Assembly (NCBI GenBank): GCA_023457935.1
Contig: JAEXBA010000034.1
Coordinates: forward strand, 1-33,469
Origin: Bacteroidota bacterium
GTDB lineage: Bacteria > Bacteroidota > Bacteroidia > Flavobacteriales > Weeksellaceae
Length of the DNA: 33,469 bases
Direction of reading: 5' to 3'
In this document: positions 1 to 7,381 of the stretch, piece after piece
Position numbering within the stretch: position 1 is the stretch's first letter
How the letters are laid out: the number at the start of each line of letters is the position of its first letter
Made by a program: the position numbers and the translations under genes
The notes under the pieces: generated by a model
What the model was told of the DNA's origin: nothing
Database searches by the model: none
The model's input: only the letters and a program-made list of their open reading frames with translations

Positions 1-578
1 CTTCGTATGCGCTAACCGTTGAACCGAAAACAGCACTTGAAAACTGGGTTTTGAAGAAGAAATTGGATGCGCCGAGCGAATCACTTCAGGATGAAGAATT
101 TCATTACATGTCTGCATTTCTGAAAGAGCATGGATTTGAGCATTACGAAATCTCCAATTTTGCAAAACCGGATTTCAGATCGAAACACAATTCTGCCTAC
201 TGGAAGTATGAACCTTATCTCGGAATCGGGCCTTCCGCACATTCGTATGACGGTTTTCAGAAACGGAGCTGGAATCTTGCCAACAACGCAAAATATCTTC
301 AGCTTATTGAAGCCGGAAAATCAGCTTTGGAGACAGAAATCCTCACCGAAAAAGACCGTTTTAATGAAATGATCATGATTGGACTGCGCACTTCTGACGG
401 TGTGGATTTAAGCAAACTGAGATCTGAATTCAGTTCTGAAATTCTTGAACAGTTTGAAGAGGATTCCAGACAAAAAATAAAGGACGGAATACTTCAGGTT
501 GAGCAGAATCATTTGATTATTCCGGAAAAATACTGGTTCAAAGCAGACGGTATCGCTTCTGATCTTTTCCAGGTTTGA
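1..578 (+). CDS. hemW: HemW-like radical SAM protein, C-terminal part only
   Basis: The reading frame is open from the left edge (frame starts at base 3) to a TGA at 576-578, so only about the last 190 residues are present and the radical SAM CxxxCxxC cluster is outside the window. The visible part begins with SYALTVEPKTAL, typical of the middle of HemW / oxygen-independent coproporphyrinogen oxidase-like proteins. It continues through FEHYEISNFA, HNSAYW and YLGIGPSAHSY, all HemW signatures, into a winged-helix HemW C-terminal domain (about the last 90 residues). HemW proteins bind heme and are thought to act as heme chaperones rather than as true HemN oxidases. The gene ends 69 bp before murI on the same strand, and murI has its own -7 box. 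Identity is sure from the motifs; completeness cannot be judged. Confidence 0.9.
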   Translation, partial: SYALTVEPKTALENWVLKKKLDAPSESLQDEEFHYMSAFLKEHGFEHYEISNFAKPDFRSKHNSAYWKYEPYLGIGPSAHSYDGFQKRSWNLANNAKYLQLIEAGKSALETEILTEKDRFNEMIMIGLRTSDGVDLSKLRSEFSSEILEQFEEDSRQKIKDGILQVEQNHLIIPEKYWFKADGIASDLFQV

Positions 579-622
579 CGCTGTTTTTTCATCAAAAAAA
601 CACAGAGATTTCAGAAAAGAAT

Positions 623-630
623 TAAATTTG
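623..630 (+). promoter_or_regulatory. -7 box of murI promoter
   Basis: TAAATTTG is a perfect match to the Bacteroidota -7 consensus TAnnTTTG. The expected transcription start near 635 gives a leader of about 13 nt before the TTG start at 648. A second match (643-650) overlaps the start codon itself and is less likely to be used. No clear -33 TTG/TTTG element is visible. Confidence 0.5.
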
Positions 631-647
631 CAGCAAAGCTTTTAATT

Positions 648-1472
648 TTGGCAAAAAAACCAGACTATTCGCATCTTTCGGCCAGCCAGCCAATTGGTGT
701 TTTTGATTCCGGAGTGGGCGGATTAACCGTTGCTAAGGAAATCAAGAGAATTCTTCCGAACGAAAGCATGATTTACTTCGGCGATACCAAACACCTTCCC
801 TACGGTGAAAAATCGCGTGAAGCCATTATTGGTTACGTCACGAAAATTACGCAGTTTCTGCTGGATAAAAACTGCAAAGCGATCGTCATTGCCTGTAATT
901 CTGCCACTGCAAATGCCCTGAAAGAAGTTCTGGAGCTGGTTGACCACAAAGTGCCGGTTATCGATGTGATCAATCCGGTTGCCGAAAAGGTTGCCTATGA
1001 AATCCACAACAATGTGGGTGTAATTGCCACGAAAGCGACTGTAAATTCCGGTCTTTACCGGAAAAGTATCCGAAAGCACAATAAATTCATTAAAGTGGAT
1101 GAACTTGCCACTCCGCTTCTGGTTCCGGCGATTGAAGAAGGTTTCAAAAATCATCCGATTACACATTCTATCATTTATAATTACCTCAGCAACAGCAAAT
1201 TAAAGAATATTGAAACGCTGATTCTGGGCTGTACGCACTATCCTATTCTGCTTGATGAAATCAAACAGTATTACGGAAACCGCGTTCGTGTAATTGATTC
1301 ACCGAATATTGTTGCCAACCAGCTGAAACACATTCTGGAAAAACATCATCTGCTGAATGAAGACTCAAAACCGACGTATGAGTTTTACCTTTCCGATATT
1401 ACCAAAAATTTTGAGAAAATCTCCAAGAAATTCTTCGGTAAAGCCATTGAAATGAAGCATGTTGTTTTATAA
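648..1472 (+). CDS. murI: Glutamate racemase
   Basis: This cytoplasmic enzyme interconverts L- and D-glutamate, supplying D-Glu for peptidoglycan. All family motifs are present in 274 residues: FDSGVGG with Asp20-Ser21, ACNSATA with catalytic Cys83, and GCTHYP with catalytic Cys195, giving the two-cysteine racemization mechanism. The start is a TTG at 648. The next in-frame ATG comes only at residue 41, after the first catalytic motif, so a non-ATG start is required. The N-terminal KKPDYSHLSASQPIG extension is typical of Chryseobacterium-like homologues. The gene has its own -7 box and ends before a strong bidirectional hairpin, so it is probably monocistronic. Confidence 0.96.
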   Translation: MAKKPDYSHLSASQPIGVFDSGVGGLTVAKEIKRILPNESMIYFGDTKHLPYGEKSREAIIGYVTKITQFLLDKNCKAIVIACNSATANALKEVLELVDHKVPVIDVINPVAEKVAYEIHNNVGVIATKATVNSGLYRKSIRKHNKFIKVDELATPLLVPAIEEGFKNHPITHSIIYNYLSNSKLKNIETLILGCTHYPILLDEIKQYYGNRVRVIDSPNIVANQLKHILEKHHLLNEDSKPTYEFYLSDITKNFEKISKKFFGKAIEMKHVVL

Positions 1473-1494
1473 ATGCTAAACTTAATTAAACGGG

Positions 1495-1523
1495 AACCGC
1501 CGCGGCCTTCGGCCGCGGCGGTT
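1495..1523. terminator. Bidirectional terminator between murI and DUF5606 gene
   Basis: A perfect 13-bp GC-rich inverted repeat (1495-1507 with 1511-1523) closes on a TTC centre. On + it is followed by TTTATTTT; on - the exit side is rich in T as well (complement of the AATTAAA stretch). It sits between two convergent genes and should stop both transcripts. Confidence 0.85.
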
Positions 1524-1548
1524 TATTTTCCAAAGAATTCAGGCAAAA

Positions 1549-2112
1549 TTATCCCTGTTTTCTATGTGTGCTTTTCGGAGCTGATTTTGCAGCGGAAGTA
1601 GACGCTTTAGCTTTCGGAGCAACTGCTTTTTCAGCTTTTGGAGCGGCTTCTTTCTTCGCGGCAGTTTTCTTCTCTGCTTTTTCTTCCTTCACCTCTTCTT
1701 CTGCAGGCGCTTCAGGCTTTACAAAGCTTTCCTCCGTAATGTAACCCGCTTTATGAAGGATGTTGTACCATTGAGCCAGTTTTTTCATATCCGAAACATA
1801 AACACGGTCGGTATCATAATTCGGAAGCGCTGTTTCCATAAATTCTTTCAGTTCAGTGTCTGAAGATTTATGGGAAATGGTTTCACCGTATTTATTGGCT
1901 TTCGCTACATTTTCAAAAACCTCAAAAAGAGGAACTTCCTTATCGAAGGTGAACATGGCAATATTATCAAGAAGACTCACCTGTGAAGAGTTTCCGATGC
2001 TTACTTTTTTCTTGGAGATTACATCTTCAATGATGAACCCGTTTCTCAGCTGAGAAACCAGTTTAAACAGTCCCGGTTTTCCGGAAATCGAAATGATTTT
2101 TTCTAACGTCAT
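1549..2112 (-). CDS. DUF5606 family protein with Ala/Lys-rich tail
   Basis: The protein has 187 residues. Residues 1 to about 128 form a globular domain I recognise as DUF5606, a Bacteroidota-restricted family of unknown function; landmarks are the N-terminal ISISGKPGLFKL and the later WYNILHKAGYI. Residues about 135-187 are a low-complexity tail of Glu, Lys, Ala and Pro, probably disordered and ending strongly basic, so contact with nucleic acid or ribosomes is possible, though this is inference. There is no signal peptide or membrane segment. It is the last gene of a minus-strand run ruvX-def-DUF5606, 65 bp after def, with no -7 box of its own that I can see. Confidence 0.85.
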   Translation of the reverse strand: MTLEKIISISGKPGLFKLVSQLRNGFIIEDVISKKKVSIGNSSQVSLLDNIAMFTFDKEVPLFEVFENVAKANKYGETISHKSSDTELKEFMETALPNYDTDRVYVSDMKKLAQWYNILHKAGYITEESFVKPEAPAEEEVKEEKAEKKTAAKKEAAPKAEKAVAPKAKASTSAAKSAPKSTHRKQG

Positions 2113-2177
2113 AACAGTTCTTTTTTCATTTGGCCCGCTTGCGGACGCTATTTTCTATACTATCTTTTTTACAGTTT

Positions 2178-2750
2178 TTATTTCGGAAACCTCATCTTGT
2201 AGCTCACATTCACGTCGCCGTTGGAGATTTTCACGAGTTTTCCTTTTACGAGTTTTTTCTTCAGGGCGGAAAGATGATCAGTGAATAAAATTCCGTCGAT
2301 GTGATCATATTCATGCTGAATTACTCTGGCGCGAATATCCGAAAAAGTGTCGGTATGTTTAACGAAATTTTCATCCAGATATTCAATTACAATGGTTTCC
2401 TTTCTTTTCACGTCTTCACGCACATCAGGAATGGAGAGGCAACCTTCATTGAACTTCCACTCTTCACCGCTTTCCTCCAGAATTTTCGCATTGATGAATA
2501 CTTTCTTGAAATCCTTCAGTTCATCAGCAATATCTTCATAATCTTCATCTTCAGCCAATGGGCGGACATCAACTGTGAAAAGTCTGATATCCAGACCGAT
2601 CTGCGGCGCTGCAAGGCCGATTCCGTTTGCGCCATACATGGTTTCAAACATATTGTCAATCAGTTCCTTCAAATCCGGATAATCCGGTGTGATGTCGTGG
2701 CAGTGCTTTCTTAAAACCGGATCGCCGAAAGCGCGTATTGGTAATATCAT
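2178..2750 (-). CDS. def: Peptide deformylase
   Basis: This metalloenzyme removes the formyl group from the initiator methionine of new proteins at the ribosome exit. At 190 residues it is normal for the family. All three motifs are intact: GIGLAAPQ (residues 43-50), EGCLSIP with metal ligand Cys104, and QHEYDH with His146, Glu147 and His150. Its ATG overlaps the TGA of ruvX by 4 bp (ATGA), so translation is coupled to the upstream gene. It is transcribed with ruvX and DUF5606. Confidence 0.97.
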   Translation of the reverse strand: MILPIRAFGDPVLRKHCHDITPDYPDLKELIDNMFETMYGANGIGLAAPQIGLDIRLFTVDVRPLAEDEDYEDIADELKDFKKVFINAKILEESGEEWKFNEGCLSIPDVREDVKRKETIVIEYLDENFVKHTDTFSDIRARVIQHEYDHIDGILFTDHLSALKKKLVKGKLVKISNGDVNVSYKMRFPK

Positions 2751-3163
2751 CGTTGTTTCTGTTCTAAATAGTTCTGCAAAATAAGTGTTGCACTCACTTT
2801 ATCAATCAGGCCTTTCTGCTGTCTTTCTTTTTTGCTTTTTCCGCTTTGCGAAATGAAATACGAAGCAATTTTCGATGTAAAACGTTCATCGTAGCGTGCA
2901 ACATTCATTCCCGGAAATTCTGTTTCAAAATTTCTGATGAACTGCTGTATATCGGTTTCCACTTCGGAAATGTTCCCTCTGAGGTCCACTGGCAGTCCCA
3001 CCACAATTTCATCTACTTTATTAAGGGAAAAATATTGATTCAGAAAACTGATGATATTTGCTGTAGGAACGGTTTCCAGGCCGCTGGCAATAATCTGCAT
3101 GTCATCTGTTACTGCTATTCCGCAGCGTGCTTTTCCATAATCAATGGCCAGAATTTGTCCCAT
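2747..3163 (-). CDS. ruvX: Putative pre-16S rRNA nuclease / RuvX (YqgF family)
   Basis: This is a 138-residue RNase H-fold protein, a usual length for the YqgF/RuvX family, which trims 16S rRNA 5' ends and was earlier named a Holliday junction resolvase. Visible motifs are AIDYGKARCGIA with Asp8, EIVVGLPVDLRG, DERFTS with the acidic DE pair, and DKVSATLIL with the C-terminal Asp; these are the expected acidic active-site positions. It is the first gene of the ruvX-def-DUF5606 operon, with a -7 box only about 8 bp upstream of the start, implying a very short leader. Confidence 0.93.
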   Translation of the reverse strand: MGQILAIDYGKARCGIAVTDDMQIIASGLETVPTANIISFLNQYFSLNKVDEIVVGLPVDLRGNISEVETDIQQFIRNFETEFPGMNVARYDERFTSKIASYFISQSGKSKKERQQKGLIDKVSATLILQNYLEQKQR

Positions 3164-3170
3164 AAATGTG

Positions 3171-3178
3171 CAAATTTA
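3171..3178 (-). promoter_or_regulatory. -7 box of ruvX-def operon
   Basis: On the minus strand this reads TAAATTTG, a perfect TAnnTTTG match. With the usual 4-5 nt to the start site, transcription would begin near 3167, leaving only about 4 nt of leader before the ruvX ATG. Confidence 0.45.
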
Positions 3179-3244
3179 CAAAATTTGGCAAAAATCATTT
3201 TCACGATTTCATTCTTTGATTCGAAAAAATTGAAAAATAATTTA

Positions 3245-3252
3245 TAATTTTA
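3245..3252 (+). promoter_or_regulatory. Possible -7 box upstream of sixA
   Basis: TAATTTTA matches TAnnTTTG at all defined positions but the last. A TTTG lies upstream at 3215-3218, but the 26-bp spacing is longer than usual. The expected leader is about 20 nt. Confidence 0.3.
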
Positions 3253-3276
3253 GTTTTCATTAAAAATCAAAAAAAT

Positions 3277-3753
3277 ATGAAACAGCTGATTCTGGTTCGC
3301 CACGCCAAGAGCGACTGGCCTGAAGATACTGATGATTTCGACCGTCCGCTTGCCGACAAAGGCCTGGAAGATGCTGTCAACATGTCGAAGTTTCTGAAGG
3401 AAAACGGTGTGGAAATTCAGCAATTTGTTTCCAGTCCGGCACTTCGGACACTCAATACCTGTAAGATTTTCAATCATGCGTATCATATTGATATTGAAAC
3501 AGATCCGAAGCTGTATAACGCTTCCGAAAACAATTTCCTTTCGGTAATTTACGGTTTGGACGACAGTAAAGAATCGGTGGCGATGTTTTCGCATAACAAC
3601 GGTATTTCCAACTTTGCCAATTATATGTCCGACGGTGCATATCATTTTCCCACGTGCGGTGTTGCCGGATTTGAGGCCGACTGTAATTCCTGGGCAGAAT
3701 TTGACGGAGCAGATAAACGCCTTATTTTCTTCTACGAACCTAAGAAAATATAA
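3277..3753 (+). CDS. SixA-like histidine phosphatase
   Basis: This 158-residue protein of the histidine phosphatase (phosphoglycerate mutase-like) superfamily has the RHG-type motif LVRHAKS with Arg8-His9, where His9 would be the phosphorylated residue. It also has Arg57 in SSPALRT and His106 in MFSHNNG as the remaining phosphate-pocket residues. Short stand-alone members like this are called SixA; E. coli SixA dephosphorylates phosphohistidine on phosphotransfer proteins, but the substrate here is unknown. It heads a + operon: the archaemetzincin reading frame begins only 3 nt after its TAA. Confidence 0.88.
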   Translation: MKQLILVRHAKSDWPEDTDDFDRPLADKGLEDAVNMSKFLKENGVEIQQFVSSPALRTLNTCKIFNHAYHIDIETDPKLYNASENNFLSVIYGLDDSKESVAMFSHNNGISNFANYMSDGAYHFPTCGVAGFEADCNSWAEFDGADKRLIFFYEPKKI

Positions 3754-3756
3754 ACT

Positions 3757-4632
3757 CTGCATTTCAGACTATTTTTCCTGACATTTTTAGCGGCAGCTGT
3801 TTTTTCAGGATGCACGAAAAATTCCAGTGATTACTTTAGCGCTGTTGCTGCGAACGACATTCCGATGGAAGCTCCGGTAATTGGCGAGTGGCGGTATGCG
3901 CATCCGGAAAAGGCACAGTCTTTCGCAGATTTTCAGAAATCGAAACGTCTTGTCCCTACCGACGGAAAAAACATTATATATCTTCGTCCGATTGGAGAAT
4001 TCACCAAGTTTGAGGAAGCAGAACTGAAATTCTGCCGCGATTATCTGGAAGCATTTTTTCAGCTGGAAACCGAGATTCTTCCAACTGCAAATCCCGACAT
4101 TCTTCCCAGAATTAAGAAACGGCTTCTGAAAGGTGAACACGAACAGTGGCATGCAGGATTCATTCTGAACAGAATCATGAAAAAGGACAATAATGAAGAC
4201 CAGATTGCCGTTATGGGTATTACTTCCAAAGATATTTATCCAAGAGAGGAATGGGATTTTGTTTTCGGGCTTGCTTCGTACGAAGACGGTTGCGGCGTAA
4301 CATCCATTTACCGCTTTCATAACGGAAATTTAAACAATGAAAACTTTAATAAGAGTCTTTTGCGGTTGCTGAAAATCAGTTCACACGAAATTGGCCATAT
4401 GTTCGGAATCGGGCACTGTCAGCATGCTTACTGCGTGATGAACGGCACCAACAATATGTCGGAAACAGATATTCATCCGGCAAGACTTTGCTCAGACTGT
4501 CAGAAAAAACTGCAGTCGGTCATTAAATACGATAATAAAGAACGGCTTTCCGACCTGAAAACCTATTTCAAAAAAAGAAATCTGCAGCCGGAACTGGAAA
4601 GCATACAGAAGGATCTTAGAACTTTAAAATAA
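3757..4632 (+). CDS. Archaemetzincin-family zinc protease, lipoprotein, probable CTG start
   Basis: A zinc metallopeptidase with the archaemetzincin signature: HEIGHMFGIGH (three His ligands plus Glu, codons 4384-4416), a Cys immediately after, then CVM and a CxxC pair about 16 residues later; these four Cys form the family's second zinc site. The first ATG is at 3865, but the frame stays open upstream to the sixA stop. From CTG 3757 it encodes a clear lipoprotein signal peptide: MHFRLFFL, a hydrophobic stretch, then the lipobox FSGC with Cys19. I therefore place the start at CTG 3757 (291 residues), though an ATG-to-CTG mutation leaving the 255-residue form is possible. The product would be anchored to the envelope. 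The protease call is strong; the start is inference. Confidence 0.85.
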   Translation: MHFRLFFLTFLAAAVFSGCTKNSSDYFSAVAANDIPMEAPVIGEWRYAHPEKAQSFADFQKSKRLVPTDGKNIIYLRPIGEFTKFEEAELKFCRDYLEAFFQLETEILPTANPDILPRIKKRLLKGEHEQWHAGFILNRIMKKDNNEDQIAVMGITSKDIYPREEWDFVFGLASYEDGCGVTSIYRFHNGNLNNENFNKSLLRLLKISSHEIGHMFGIGHCQHAYCVMNGTNNMSETDIHPARLCSDCQKKLQSVIKYDNKERLSDLKTYFKKRNLQPELESIQKDLRTLK

Positions 4633-4637
4633 TATCA

Positions 4638-5726
4638 ATGATGAAACTGAAATTAATAGTAGTTTTGCTTTTTTCCCAGCTTGCTTTGGCGCAAACCAAC
4701 GGATTAACCAATAAAAAGCTGATAGAGTATTTTTCACTGGTTAATGAAGCAGAACTGAAGATTACCGAAAACAATCTGTCTGAAGCAAATGTTCTTTACA
4801 AAAAAGCTTTTAAAACATTTAAAGAGCCACACGCCAAAGACATGTACAACAGCATGAAGACCGCTTTTGGAATAAAAGACTGGAAACATGCTTCCCAACA
4901 ATACCGCAGTTTAAAATGCATGGAGTTTCCATTCGAAGATGTATCATTTCCCGCTGAATTTGACTCCTACCGAAATAAATCAAAATCCTGTAAGAATAAG
5001 ATCGATTATGATTATCGCAAAAAACTGGATTCTTTGGTAGTTATCGATCAGAAATACAGAAATATGTCAGGCGGAAATTACACCAAATATAAAAAGGAAA
5101 TCACGACCAGCGACAGTATTGCTTCAATCAAATTGCTGAAACTTATTCAGGAAAAAGGATTTCCCAACGAATATGAGCTTGGTTTAAAAAGTGCAGACAA
5201 TCATTTTTTCCACAATTTTTACTTAATTATCTGGCATCAGCTGGCGTCCAATACAATATCGCCACAACGGGTGAATTTTACCAATGAAATCCTGAAAGCC
5301 GTTAATGAAGGTAAAATCAATCCGGAAAATGCAGGAATCCTGATTGATCTCAACAACAACAGTACTCGATACAAATCTGAATTATTTACAGTGCATGAGC
5401 TAATAACTTTAACCGCAAATAAGGACAACCCTTTTGAAGCACTGAAAAATAAACAATATGAATCGGATTGTTGCTATTTACATCCGTCGTTCAGGAAAGA
5501 AAACCGAGACCAAAGAGCTGTCGCCACTGTGAAGGAACTGGATTCAAACCGCGAAAAAATAGGTTTGTCATCAATTGATGATGAATTAAAAAAAATCATA
5601 TTTTCTCTTAATAACAAAGATTATGTTTTGGTGAACTCCACAATTGCAGGCCATCAATTTGCAGATCCGGAACAAGGAAAAATGATGTTTAAAAATTTCA
5701 TTAAAATCAAAAAAGAAAAAAATTAG
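4638..5726 (+). CDS. Secreted protein of unknown function
   Basis: I do not recognise this 362-residue protein. It begins with a signal peptide (MMKLKLIVVLLFSQLALAQ, cleavage probably after residue 19). ATG codons at 4638 and 4641 are both possible starts. Residues about 25-90 look helical and TPR-like (EAELKITENNLSEANVLYKKAF); the rest is mixed and charged, with no catalytic motif that I can identify. It follows the archaemetzincin by 5 bp, so it is co-transcribed and may be a partner or a substrate-handling protein in the envelope. The run ends at a bidirectional terminator at 5733-5757. Confidence 0.75.
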   Translation: MMKLKLIVVLLFSQLALAQTNGLTNKKLIEYFSLVNEAELKITENNLSEANVLYKKAFKTFKEPHAKDMYNSMKTAFGIKDWKHASQQYRSLKCMEFPFEDVSFPAEFDSYRNKSKSCKNKIDYDYRKKLDSLVVIDQKYRNMSGGNYTKYKKEITTSDSIASIKLLKLIQEKGFPNEYELGLKSADNHFFHNFYLIIWHQLASNTISPQRVNFTNEILKAVNEGKINPENAGILIDLNNNSTRYKSELFTVHELITLTANKDNPFEALKNKQYESDCCYLHPSFRKENRDQRAVATVKELDSNREKIGLSSIDDELKKIIFSLNNKDYVLVNSTIAGHQFADPEQGKMMFKNFIKIKKEKN

Positions 5727-5732
5727 AATAAA

Positions 5733-5757
5733 AAATCAGACAAAAAATGTCTGATTT
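5733..5757. terminator. Bidirectional terminator
   Basis: A 10-bp stem (5733-5742 with 5748-5757) carries an AAAAA loop. It is flanked by an A-run on the left and a T-rich exit on the right, between the convergent 4638-5726 gene and the serine hydrolase gene. Confidence 0.8.
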
Positions 5758-5777
5758 CTATTTTGTTGCGATCAATG

Positions 5778-7325
5778 TTATTTCCGCTTCAAATCCAGAT
5801 CCTCAAAATCAAAACTGAAATCCGTGATATCCGAAATCGGCTTCATTTTGGCGCTCTGCGCTTTTCCGGTTTCATCATAGGTGAAAATCACAAATGCATC
5901 GGCATCGTAACTCCTGTCGTCCCATTTTGCAATGAAAACATTGTTCGTATACGGCAACAGATTACCTTTAAGACGCGGCGAAGTTTTGGAAGCAATATGG
6001 TAACCTTTTCCGGACGGCGTTATTTCCACATCACCAAACCACGGATCGCTGTAGGTTCCTACAAACTGTTCCGGTTTTGCCTGAAGGTTTTTATTTTTTG
6101 CAAACGCTGCCTGTTTTGCGAAGACTTCTTTTTTGCCTTTTTCGAATTCAGCATTCATTTTTGCCATTCTTTCGCTGTAGTTTTTCAGCCAGTTACGGTC
6201 GGAAATCCCAAGATAAGAATCTTTCACAGTATTGGTAATTGCGTTGAATGCTGCTCCGCTCTGCTGATTTGTAAGAACCACGATTCCAAGTTTCATATCC
6301 GGAATTAGGGTAAACTGCGTAACCGTTCCAATCAGTCCGCCCGTATGCTGAACCTGTTTGTGGCCTTTCACATCGCTGATGAACCATCCCAAACCATAGC
6401 CATAATTCTGCGTATCGTAAGAATTTTTCAAAGCCATCGGAACCGGCTGCTGAATCTGCCATAACTGCTGAATCTGTTTATCGGAAACCAGTTTTTTTCC
6501 GCTTTTTGTCGTGAATCCGTTTAAAAGGAATTCTGCCCAAACCGTCATATCTTTGATGTTGGAAACAATTCCGCCAGCTGCATTTGCCGTTTCATTCCAG
6601 TCGTGCGGAACCTGAACAGCTTTTCCGTCAACCGGAGCGTGCGCATCAATAATATTGGAAACGTCTTTTGCTTTTGCGCGGTTGTAACTTCCGAAACTGG
6701 AATTCATCCCGACCGGCTGCATAATTCTCTCTTCGATGAACTCAGCCCAGCTTTTCCCGGAAATTCTGGTAATCACTTCACCGGCAACTATAAACATGAT
6801 ATTGTTGTAATCCATGGTGTTTCTGAAGGAATGTTCAGGCTTCAGATAGCGCACATTATGAACGACATCTTTCAAGGAAAGTGTTCCGCCTTCCGGAAAA
6901 AACATCAGATCGCCCTGTCCGAGTCCCAGTCCGGCGCGGTGTGTAATTAAATCTTTAACAGTGATTTCCTGCGTTACATACGGATCGTACATCTGGAATT
7001 CCGGAATAAATTTGGTTACTTTATCGTCCCAGTTCAGTTTCCCTTCATCGGCAAGAATCGCAAGCGCGGTTGCGGTGAATCCTTTCGAGTTGGAAGCGAT
7101 TCCGACCAGCGTTTCATCATCCATTTTCTTTTTTGAAGTAAGCGAAGCCACACCGAAACCTTTGGAATAAATGGTTTGTCCGTCTTTGATGATTCCGACC
7201 GACATACCGGGAACGTCAAATGTTTTTATAGTATTCTGAATAAGTTCATCCAGCTTCTTTTCTTCAACCTGAGCAAAAGAAAATATCGAACAGGCAAGCA
7301 AAAGAAGAGAAAATTTCTGTTTCAT
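5778..7325 (-). CDS. Secreted serine hydrolase, class C beta-lactamase-like, with DUF3471-like C-terminal domain
   Basis: The 515-residue protein has a signal peptide (residues 1-19, ending in SFAQ). The beta-lactamase/DD-peptidase fold spans about residues 25-380, with the SxxK motif SNSK (Ser78, Lys81), the YxN motif YNN (Tyr173, Asn175) and an HTGG box (327-330) in the KTG position. A C-terminal domain at about residues 415-505 (EQFVGTYSDPW onwards) resembles DUF3471. This architecture is typical of periplasmic esterases and peptidases of the serine hydrolase family in Bacteroidota and is not by itself evidence of antibiotic resistance. The gene diverges from the HEAT-repeat operon across a shared promoter region. 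Confidence 0.93.
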   Translation of the reverse strand: MKQKFSLLLLACSIFSFAQVEEKKLDELIQNTIKTFDVPGMSVGIIKDGQTIYSKGFGVASLTSKKKMDDETLVGIASNSKGFTATALAILADEGKLNWDDKVTKFIPEFQMYDPYVTQEITVKDLITHRAGLGLGQGDLMFFPEGGTLSLKDVVHNVRYLKPEHSFRNTMDYNNIMFIVAGEVITRISGKSWAEFIEERIMQPVGMNSSFGSYNRAKAKDVSNIIDAHAPVDGKAVQVPHDWNETANAAGGIVSNIKDMTVWAEFLLNGFTTKSGKKLVSDKQIQQLWQIQQPVPMALKNSYDTQNYGYGLGWFISDVKGHKQVQHTGGLIGTVTQFTLIPDMKLGIVVLTNQQSGAAFNAITNTVKDSYLGISDRNWLKNYSERMAKMNAEFEKGKKEVFAKQAAFAKNKNLQAKPEQFVGTYSDPWFGDVEITPSGKGYHIASKTSPRLKGNLLPYTNNVFIAKWDDRSYDADAFVIFTYDETGKAQSAKMKPISDITDFSFDFEDLDLKRK

Positions 7326-7340
7326 TTATTTAAATTTTCC

Positions 7341-7348
7341 CAAAGATA
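7341..7348 (-). promoter_or_regulatory. -7 box of serine hydrolase gene (divergent pair)
   Basis: The minus strand reads TATCTTTG, a perfect -7 match. The expected transcription start near 7337 gives a 12-nt leader. It lies back to back with the + strand box at 7359-7366, 10 bp away. Confidence 0.6.
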
Positions 7349-7358
7349 GCGAATTGAT

Positions 7359-7366
7359 TAACTTTG
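7359..7366 (+). promoter_or_regulatory. -7 box of HEAT / metallophosphoesterase / Smr operon
   Basis: TAACTTTG is a perfect -7 match. The expected start near 7370 gives a 12-nt leader to the ATG at 7382. A TTG at 7364 in the same frame falls inside this box, which argues against it as the start codon. Confidence 0.6.
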
Positions 7367-7381
7367 AAAAAATTAGCAATA

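Noticed and set aside
2113..2177. A GTCCGC/GCGGGC hairpin between def and the DUF5606 gene as a terminator.
   Set aside because: The stem is short with a wobble pair and no T-run on the minus strand; the genes are more likely co-transcribed.
3250..4320. Long open frames opposite sixA (3250-3762) and opposite the archaemetzincin gene (3805-4320).
   Set aside because: They are antisense to genes with full catalytic motifs, show no domain, and their composition is what reverse reading of A+T-rich Flavobacterium codons gives.
5778..7325. Calling the serine hydrolase an antibiotic-resistance beta-lactamase.
   Set aside because: The fused C-terminal DUF3471-like domain and the HTGG box fit the broad esterase/peptidase family; resistance cannot be inferred.
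7364..7381. TTG 7364 as start of the HEAT-repeat gene.
   Set aside because: It lies inside the perfect -7 box 7359-7366, so it would not be in the transcript; ATG 7382 is used.
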